Shown piece after piece: positions 58,678 to 64,000 of a stretch of 64,000 nucleotides of DNA. The stretch is from Sporosarcina psychrophila (lineage in GTDB: Bacteria; Bacillota; Bacilli; Bacillales_A; Planococcaceae), in NCBI RefSeq assembly GCF_001590685.1, contig NZ_CP014616.1, positions 456,501 to 520,500 on the forward strand, in the 5' to 3' direction. The notes beneath the pieces were generated by a model. The model was not told the DNA's origin and ran no database searches. It worked only from the letters and a program-made list of their open reading frames with translations. How positions within the stretch are numbered: the stretch's first letter is position 1; every line of letters begins with the position of its first letter. Made by a program: the position numbers and the translations under genes.

Positions 58678-59607
58678 ATGAAACGAAAAAACAACTATAC
58701 CAATAAGAAAAAAAAGGGTAAAGCTTTAACAATCACTTTAATTATTTCCGGCTTCATTATGACAGGACTCCTAATTGGACTTGGAATGAATGACTGGGAT
58801 GTAGAAAAAAGTATTAAAAAAGGGCAGGAAGTCATTGGTATGTCTGTTGCAAATGGGGATGAGGACGCAGCCCACGAAACAGAACCAACCGAACTCCCTG
58901 ACCTTGTAGAGCAACCCGATGCTGATGAAACGAAAGAAGAGGACGAACCCGGGAAAGTGCAGGAGGTTACGCCTGAATCTCCATCCAAACCAACAAAAAA
59001 CAACGGTGCAGGATCTGGTACTGAAGTGAAGCCGAATTCAGCGATTGACAACGGAGGATATATCGAAGGTCAGACGCTTCCTAAAGAACCGAAGTTTGTA
59101 AAAGGGATTTTACTCGCCAATAAAAAGTATCCTCTTCCGGCAACATACGCACCTGGAGAAGACAAAAAAGCGCGTGGCGCATTTGAAAGAATGGCGGCAG
59201 AAGCGAAACTTACAGGTTTTAATCTCAATGCATTCAGCACCTATCGCTCGTTTGAATACCAGACGACACTTTACGAGAGATATGTTGCTCGTGATGGTGA
59301 GAAAGCGGCTGATACCTATAGTGCACGCCCGGGTTATTCGGAACATCAAACAGGGCTGGCATTCGATATTGGTGAAGTGAATTTCGAACAGCACTTTGCT
59401 TCATCATCATTTGGGGAAACGGAAGCAGGAAAATGGGTGGCAGCAAACGCTCACCGATTCGGCTTCGTTATGCGCTATCCAGTGGGGAAAGAACAGATTA
59501 CAGGATATATGCATGAATCTTGGCATTTCCGTTATGTTGGTCTTGAAATTGCGGACGAAATTTTCAAGAAAAATCTTACGTTAGAAGAATATTTAGGGGT
59601 CCAATAA
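58678..59607 (+). CDS. D-alanyl-D-alanine carboxypeptidase (VanY/LAS family)
   Basis: A 309-aa membrane-anchored peptidase. One N-terminal TM helix (about 17-38) is followed by a low-complexity, Pro/Glu/Asp-rich spacer (50-125) and a LAS metallopeptidase domain. The Zn ligand motif is SEHQTGLAFD, with the third ligand in ESWHFRYVG. It probably trims the terminal D-Ala of peptidoglycan stem peptides outside the membrane. ATG 58678 follows GAAGGTAGG; a TTG three bases earlier is possible. Confidence 0.9.
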   Translation: MKRKNNYTNKKKKGKALTITLIISGFIMTGLLIGLGMNDWDVEKSIKKGQEVIGMSVANGDEDAAHETEPTELPDLVEQPDADETKEEDEPGKVQEVTPESPSKPTKNNGAGSGTEVKPNSAIDNGGYIEGQTLPKEPKFVKGILLANKKYPLPATYAPGEDKKARGAFERMAAEAKLTGFNLNAFSTYRSFEYQTTLYERYVARDGEKAADTYSARPGYSEHQTGLAFDIGEVNFEQHFASSSFGETEAGKWVAANAHRFGFVMRYPVGKEQITGYMHESWHFRYVGLEIADEIFKKNLTLEEYLGVQ

Positions 59608-59633
59608 ACACATAAGTGACTCATATTTTCATA

Positions 59634-59678
59634 GAACAAAAGGGACGTACCGTTTTAGCGGTGCGTCCCTTTTGTTCT
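59634..59678 (+). terminator. Intrinsic terminator of vanY-like gene
   Basis: AACAAAAGGGACG/CGTCCCTTTTGTT stem with inner ACCG/CGGT and T run. Confidence 0.88.
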
Positions 59679-59703
59679 ATGAAAAGAAAGTATTTAGGTC
59701 GGT

Positions 59704-59806
59704 ATTTAGACTCCAGACATCTTGCGCTTTTCTTAGTGTCTAGCTTCAGGCGCCAGCCGCTCGACTTATGCCTGTCGCGTCTAGCGGGCGTATTAAGCCT
59801 TTCTTA
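59704..59806. repeat. Hairpin repeat remnants (type B end plus deleted type A), reverse
   Basis: 59704-59733 looks like the two ends of a type B copy with the middle missing. 59736-59803 is a type A copy lacking the central stem-loop (CGCTCGACTTATGCCTGTCG joins the outer arms directly). Confidence 0.65.
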
Positions 59807-59808
59807 TA

Positions 59809-61260
59809 TCATAAAATTGGTGAAAGTAGTCTTGAAACTGATTCTTTTAATTTAATGAGACGAGAACGTTCCAAATACATTTCATAGGTTAATTCAGTCG
59901 ATAATTGCATATCCTGTTCGAAAAGCTCAGCTAATTCATGTGATTTTTCACGATCATAAATGAAGGCGTTGACTTCAAAATTCAATTTGAAGCTGCGGAC
60001 ATCGATATTGGCAGTTCCGACAGTTGAAAGTTCATCATCAACGACAATTTGCTTGGTATGCAGGAAGCCATTTTCATAAATATAAACTTTTGCTCCTGCT
60101 TTTAATAATTTACCAACATTTGAATAGGTTGCCCAGTATACAAACATGTGGTCAGGCTTGTTCGGAATCATTATCCGCACATCGATTCCAGAGAGACATG
60201 CAATGCGTAGCGCGTCCAAGAAGCTGATATCTGGGATGAAATAAGGCGTTTGAATATAAATATATTTCTTCGCTATGAAAATCATTTTCAAATAACCGTC
60301 TTTAATCTGCTCCCATTCTGAGTCGGGTCCACTCGACACAATCTGCATCCCGACGGAACCTTTACGAGGGATAGCAGGGAAGAAGTGCTCTGCATATTCG
60401 ATATCATTTTTTTCAGATGCTTGGTTCCAGTCCAATATAAACCTCGTCTGAAGCGGGTGTACCGCACTTCCTTCAATCCGCAGATGTGTATCGCGCCAAT
60501 AGCCAAACTTCTTGTTCAGCCCCAAGTACTCATCGCCTACGTTGAATCCGCCAACATAACCAATTCGCCCGTCGATAACAACGATTTTACGATGGTTCCT
60601 GAAATTCATTCGAGGATTGATAAGCGGCATAGTAGCTGGGAAAAACGCTTCAACATCTCCTCCATTATCAATCAGTTCCTTCAGATGTCTCTTGCGGAGC
60701 CCTCGTGAACCGATATCATCGAAGAGTACACGCACTTTTACGCCTTGCTTCGCTTTTCGTATTAAAACGTTTAGTATCCTAGTCCCCAGGGTATCCAATT
60801 TGAAAATGTAAGTTTGAAAATGAATATGATCCTTTGCTTGCTCGAGGTCATGGATAAGTGCATCAAATTTAGCTGCGCCATCGTTGAAAACCTGAACGTC
60901 ATTGTCTTGCGTCAAGACAGCGTGGTTATTTCTAAGATGAAGGTAAATCATATCCTTGTAGTGAGCTGTATCATCTAGCCTAAATTCGAGGGTATCTTCT
61001 TCTATTGCTTCAATTTGATAATCAATCAATTGATCGATACCAATTTTACTCCGTCCTTCCCACCGGAAAAGGTGTTTTTCCCTCAGTTGCCTGCCGAGTA
61101 AAAGGTAAATAAAGAAACCGAAAAATGGAATGAAAAATATGACGAGGAGCCATGCCCAAGTTGAGGTTGGGTCTCTTCTTTCTAGAAAAATAAGGGCAAT
61201 CGCAAGAAATATATTCAAAATAAAAACTGCCGTAACCGAGATGCTGATTAGTTGAGTCAT
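59809..61260 (-). CDS. cls: Cardiolipin synthase (ClsA type)
   Basis: A 483-aa phospholipase D-superfamily cardiolipin synthase that joins two phosphatidylglycerols. Two N-terminal TM helices (about 5-55) are followed by two HKD motifs: HRKIVVIDGRIGYVGGFN (about residue 220) and HTKQIVVDDELSTVGTANID (about 398). Read leftward from ATG 61260, with AAAGGAGG upstream. Monocistronic. Confidence 0.95.
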   Translation of the reverse strand: MTQLISISVTAVFILNIFLAIALIFLERRDPTSTWAWLLVIFFIPFFGFFIYLLLGRQLREKHLFRWEGRSKIGIDQLIDYQIEAIEEDTLEFRLDDTAHYKDMIYLHLRNNHAVLTQDNDVQVFNDGAAKFDALIHDLEQAKDHIHFQTYIFKLDTLGTRILNVLIRKAKQGVKVRVLFDDIGSRGLRKRHLKELIDNGGDVEAFFPATMPLINPRMNFRNHRKIVVIDGRIGYVGGFNVGDEYLGLNKKFGYWRDTHLRIEGSAVHPLQTRFILDWNQASEKNDIEYAEHFFPAIPRKGSVGMQIVSSGPDSEWEQIKDGYLKMIFIAKKYIYIQTPYFIPDISFLDALRIACLSGIDVRIMIPNKPDHMFVYWATYSNVGKLLKAGAKVYIYENGFLHTKQIVVDDELSTVGTANIDVRSFKLNFEVNAFIYDREKSHELAELFEQDMQLSTELTYEMYLERSRLIKLKESVSRLLSPIL

Positions 61261-61352
61261 AAGCGGCCTCCTTTACATATAATGCTTATCTTACTAGTAT
61301 AACGGAAGACTTAGAAAAAAGAAGTAACAGTGGAAGTTAAGATAAAACCTAC

Positions 61353-61381
61353 TTGACTGATAGACATTAATGGTTTAAAGT
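61353..61381 (+). promoter_or_regulatory. Sigma-A promoter of tcyP
   Basis: TTGACT (61353-61358), 17-base spacer, TAAAGT (61376-61381). No regulator site was recognised. Confidence 0.55.
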
Positions 61382-61424
61382 GTGCTTTATGCTACACGCT
61401 ATCTAAAACTTAGGAGGAAGAAAA

Positions 61425-62816
61425 GTGAATACATTATTACTTATTTTAAACATTGCCGGGTTGCTCTTGCTCGTCGGTATACTATATAGTATGCATCGCA
61501 AAAAGGTTTCGTTTTCAAAACGTGTTTTCACCGGGCTGGGTCTCGGAATCGCATACGGACTTATTTTACACTTCGCATACGGTACAGATTCAACAGTATT
61601 GCAGGAGTCTATGCCGTGGTTTAACTTGATAGGAACAGGTTATGTTAAATTACTTCAGATGATTGTTATGCCACTCGTTTTCATTTCAATTCTTGGGGCA
61701 TTCACGAAAATAACAATCGGCAAGAATTTTGGTAAGATGGCGGGATTGATATTAGGACTTCTTATTGGAACAACTGCAATCGCCGCGGTTATCGGGATTT
61801 CTGTTACACTTCTTTTCGGCCTTGATGCGAAGGAAATAGTGCAGGGGGAAGCTGAGCTTGCACGCGGTGTTTCTATTGAAGAACGATCGGAAGGAGTCGC
61901 GGACCGTCCGTTGCCTGATCAGTTAATAGACTTATTGCCTGCGAATCCGTTTCTTGACTTCACAGGTGCACGACCAACTTCAACAATTGGGGTTGTCATC
62001 TTTGCGGCATTCCTTGGATTTGCGTATTTGACACTTACAAGAAGAGATGAAAAAAATGCAGCTACAGTGAAAAAGGGAATCGATGCAATCTATTCTCTGA
62101 TCATGGGTGTTGTAAAGATTGTCTTGCGCTTGACTCCGTACGGTATTTTAGCGATTATTGCAACCACCGTAGCGACGTCTGACTTTGCGGCTATCTATAG
62201 TCTAGGCAAGTTTGTACTTGCTTCGTATGTAGCGATTTTAATCATGTTCGGCATTCACTTAATCATTATTACGCTATCGGGATTAAACCCAATCACTTAC
62301 GTGAAAAAAGCAGGGGAAGTATTGATATTTGCCTTCTCCTCAAGATCGAGTGCAGGGGCGCTTCCACTAAACATTGATACACAGACGAATCGTCTCGGCG
62401 TGCCTGATGGTATTGCCAACTTTGCCGGATCATTCGGCCTGTCAATCGGTCAAAATGGTTGTGCTGGAATCTACCCTGCGATGCTTGCAGTGATGATTGC
62501 ACCTTCAGTAGGACAGAACCCACTTGAACCAACATTCCTTGTTACATTGATCGCTATCGTGGCAATCAGCTCATTCGGAGTTGCTGGAGTTGGTGGCGGA
62601 GCAACATTCGCTGCGATTCTTGTTCTATCAGCACTGGACCTGCCGATTGTATTAGCAGGACTGCTGATTTCAGTAGAACCGCTCATCGACATGGGCCGTA
62701 CAGCATTAAACGTCAGTGGATCCATGACGGCGGGTGTTACGACTGCACGTGTAACGGGTGAATTGGATAAAGACATGTACAACGCTCCGCTTGATAAGCA
62801 GACGGCTGAAGTATAA
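61425..62816 (+). CDS. tcyP: L-cystine symporter TcyP (DAACS family)
   Basis: Dicarboxylate/amino-acid:cation symporter family protein (463 aa) matching TcyP (YhcL), which imports L-cystine. The HP1/TM7 signatures are SSRSSAGALPLNI and ARPTSTIGVVIFAA, and the HP2 region is GVAGVGGGATFAAILVL. The GTG start follows TAGGAGGA. The gene has its own promoter, with a tandem repeat array behind it. CymR control is known for tcyP in B. subtilis; I do not see a definite site. Confidence 0.9.
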   Translation: MNTLLLILNIAGLLLLVGILYSMHRKKVSFSKRVFTGLGLGIAYGLILHFAYGTDSTVLQESMPWFNLIGTGYVKLLQMIVMPLVFISILGAFTKITIGKNFGKMAGLILGLLIGTTAIAAVIGISVTLLFGLDAKEIVQGEAELARGVSIEERSEGVADRPLPDQLIDLLPANPFLDFTGARPTSTIGVVIFAAFLGFAYLTLTRRDEKNAATVKKGIDAIYSLIMGVVKIVLRLTPYGILAIIATTVATSDFAAIYSLGKFVLASYVAILIMFGIHLIIITLSGLNPITYVKKAGEVLIFAFSSRSSAGALPLNIDTQTNRLGVPDGIANFAGSFGLSIGQNGCAGIYPAMLAVMIAPSVGQNPLEPTFLVTLIAIVAISSFGVAGVGGGATFAAILVLSALDLPIVLAGLLISVEPLIDMGRTALNVSGSMTAGVTTARVTGELDKDMYNAPLDKQTAEV

Positions 62817-62820
62817 GTTG

Positions 62821-63040
62821 TCAATCGATCATAAAGTGTGTTTGACCGATCATATAACACTGCAATCGAGCATAAATTTGCTTGACCGATCATATAATCG
62901 TGCAATCGATCATAAACTTGCTTGACCGATCATATAACACTGCAATCGAGCATAAATTTGCTTGACCGATCGTATAACGCTGCAATCGAGCATAAATTTT
63001 CTCGACCGATCATATATCACTTCAGACCAATCATAAAACA
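62821..63040. repeat. 40-bp tandem repeat array
   Basis: Five units of about 40 bp starting at 62822, 62863, 62903, 62943 and 62983, each made of two about 20-bp halves (AATCGAGCATAAATTT and GACCGATCATATAA). It ends in CAGACCAATCATAAAAC, which is also found at 10715. Confidence 0.9.
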
Positions 63041-63080
63041 AAAAATACCGCAGAAGACGCGATTGTCTTTTGCGGTATTT
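63041..63080. terminator. Bidirectional terminator between tcyP array and TPR gene
   Basis: AAAAATACCGCA-N-AAGAC pairs with GTCTT-N-TGCGGTATTTTT. Confidence 0.85.
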
Positions 63081-64000
63081 TTATTTTGTTAACAATTCAT
63101 ATGTCTCCAAAATGAAATCTTTATAAGGCGTACGGGGCATCACTGAAATGTTCTGCATGGCGAGCCCTGCAAGGCGTCTCGCTTCAATAAGATTGCCCAA
63201 TTCCATGTAGCAAAGTGCTTTATATGCATCCTTTTCATAAAAAATCGACAAGTCGAATGGATGATGGGTATAGTCTGCAATCTTCACTTTTTCGAGGGCC
63301 ACGAGTGCATGTTCAAATTCATTTAATCCGAAAAAGGATTTTCCTTTTTCTAGATTAATAAAGGGACTGTAGTCATTAGAATACTTACCTTTATCTAAGA
63401 ACTGATCCCATTGTTCTTGCGCTTCCTTGTAGGACTTTTTGAAAGAATTTAAATAATGGACTTCCGCAAACTTCGTGAAAAATATTGCTTCTTTATCTTC
63501 CGTGAAATCCCCGTATTGGGTTAATTTCTTTAAATAATAAGCGTATTGATCTTCATCTTCCTCCATAATTGCATGAGCGGTTGCTAGCCTATATAAGTGG
63601 TCGATACGATAAAACACCCGCTCCTGCCTTGAGAATTCAATACCGCTTTTCATGACTCGTATGGCAGACTCGGAATCTCCTACTGCAAAAAGGAGAACAG
63701 CTTCCATATAATCGAGGTCAAGCCGTGTCATCGGATCGATAAATGCATTTCGAGCTTCGATTTCGGAACGTTCGTGGAGCAAAGTACTTAGTGATTGTGC
63801 ATAGTTATGCTCGGTAAATTTGACAAATGCCCGGAATATTCCTATGCTTGCGCGCCTCGGAATAATGTTCATCAGATCATACATTGTTGCAGCTCGATCG
63901 GAAAATACTTGCCATCCACTCTTTTTTTCATAATAAATACAGCGACTATATATTTCCAATAGGCGCGCTGATTCATAACCTTGTGTCAATTTTGGGACAT
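63081..64000 (-). CDS. TPR-rich protein, likely regulator (N-terminus cut off)
   Basis: A leftward gene running off the window end. At least 306 residues are visible, and the frame stays open to base 64000 with no ribosome site for the TTG at 63989, so the N-terminus is missing. The visible part is all-helical with repeated 34-36 residue TPR-like units (for example ALVALEKVKIADYTHHP...AYKALCYMELGNLIEARRLAG). This resembles the C-terminal region of HTH-TPR regulators, such as the RRNPPA group (Rap, PlcR, AimR). A DNA-binding part would lie outside. The regulator assignment is inference. Confidence 0.7.
   Translation of the reverse strand, partial: VPKLTQGYESARLLEIYSRCIYYEKKSGWQVFSDRAATMYDLMNIIPRRASIGIFRAFVKFTEHNYAQSLSTLLHERSEIEARNAFIDPMTRLDLDYMEAVLLFAVGDSESAIRVMKSGIEFSRQERVFYRIDHLYRLATAHAIMEEDEDQYAYYLKKLTQYGDFTEDKEAIFFTKFAEVHYLNSFKKSYKEAQEQWDQFLDKGKYSNDYSPFINLEKGKSFFGLNEFEHALVALEKVKIADYTHHPFDLSIFYEKDAYKALCYMELGNLIEARRLAGLAMQNISVMPRTPYKDFILETYELLTK

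Noticed and set aside
62821-63040. CRISPR-like array
   Set aside because: The units are contiguous degenerate tandem repeats without unique spacers, and no cas genes are near.

Overview
The window looks like a chromosomal segment of a low-GC Gram-positive bacterium of the order Bacillales, most likely Planococcaceae close to Sporosarcina. This rests on gene families, strong AGGAGG-type ribosome binding sites, frequent TTG/GTG starts, sigma-B-type promoters and Bacillus-style regulators (Fur, NsrR, CadC, MntR). The genus is inference. I see no rRNA, tRNA, prophage, insertion sequence with a transposase, or CRISPR array. The content is mostly ordinary core and accessory metabolism; the unusual material is in the intergenic DNA.

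Layout. 1-9516: the 3' part of an FMN/Fe-S glutamate synthase-like gene (cut by the window edge), a YngI-type acyl-CoA ligase, proline symporter putP, a VOC protein, GTPase hflX, a repeat cluster and a divergently oriented ABC exporter. 9739-19610: a lipoprotein, the Fur-controlled yclNOPQ siderophore importer, a Jag_N-FapA protein, zupT, niaP with a putative operator, and a small unknown protein. 19731-25466: a coupled run of uracil-DNA glycosylase, nucleotide kinase-like protein and osmoprotectant-type ABC importer; then a MazG-like pyrophosphohydrolase, 3-methyladenine glycosylase and a sigma-B-type yfkM. 25798-36574: YkvI, a hydrolase, a structured intergenic region, divergent hmp/nsrR around an NsrR operator, ppaC, a FAD-Rieske oxidoreductase, a DsbA-like protein, yceI, murB and a universal-stress-like protein. 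37109-49808: the complete mrpABCDEFG antiporter operon, a penicillin acylase-family enzyme, UspA, the cadCA heavy-metal operon with two operators, and a tandem acetyltransferase. 50296-64000: an Lmo0937-type peptide, mntR-cvfB, a YpuA/DUF1002 protein, several acetyltransferases, an unlisted 32-codon small ORF with a sigma-B-type promoter, a YtxH-like stress gene, yidC with an (EVK)10 tail, an MFS transporter, a VanY-type carboxypeptidase, cardiolipin synthase, tcyP and a truncated TPR protein.

How genes fit together. Several modules serve ion and stress homeostasis: Mrp (Na+/H+), PutP and the Opu-type importer (compatible solutes), Fur/YclNOPQ (iron), CadCA, ZupT and MntR (divalent metals), NsrR/Hmp (nitric oxide), and at least four genes with sigma-B-like promoters.

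Most notable signals: (1) a dispersed family of about 120-bp intergenic hairpin elements, at least a dozen whole or partial copies, whose stems change sequence in a compensatory way between copies; (2) a gene-free region at 28090-28809 with two hairpins whose 8-nt loops are exact reverse complements, a 24-bp perfect palindrome and a two-tier hairpin; (3) a sigma-B-type micro-ORF at 53244-53342; (4) a pair of MITE-like elements and a 40-bp tandem array.
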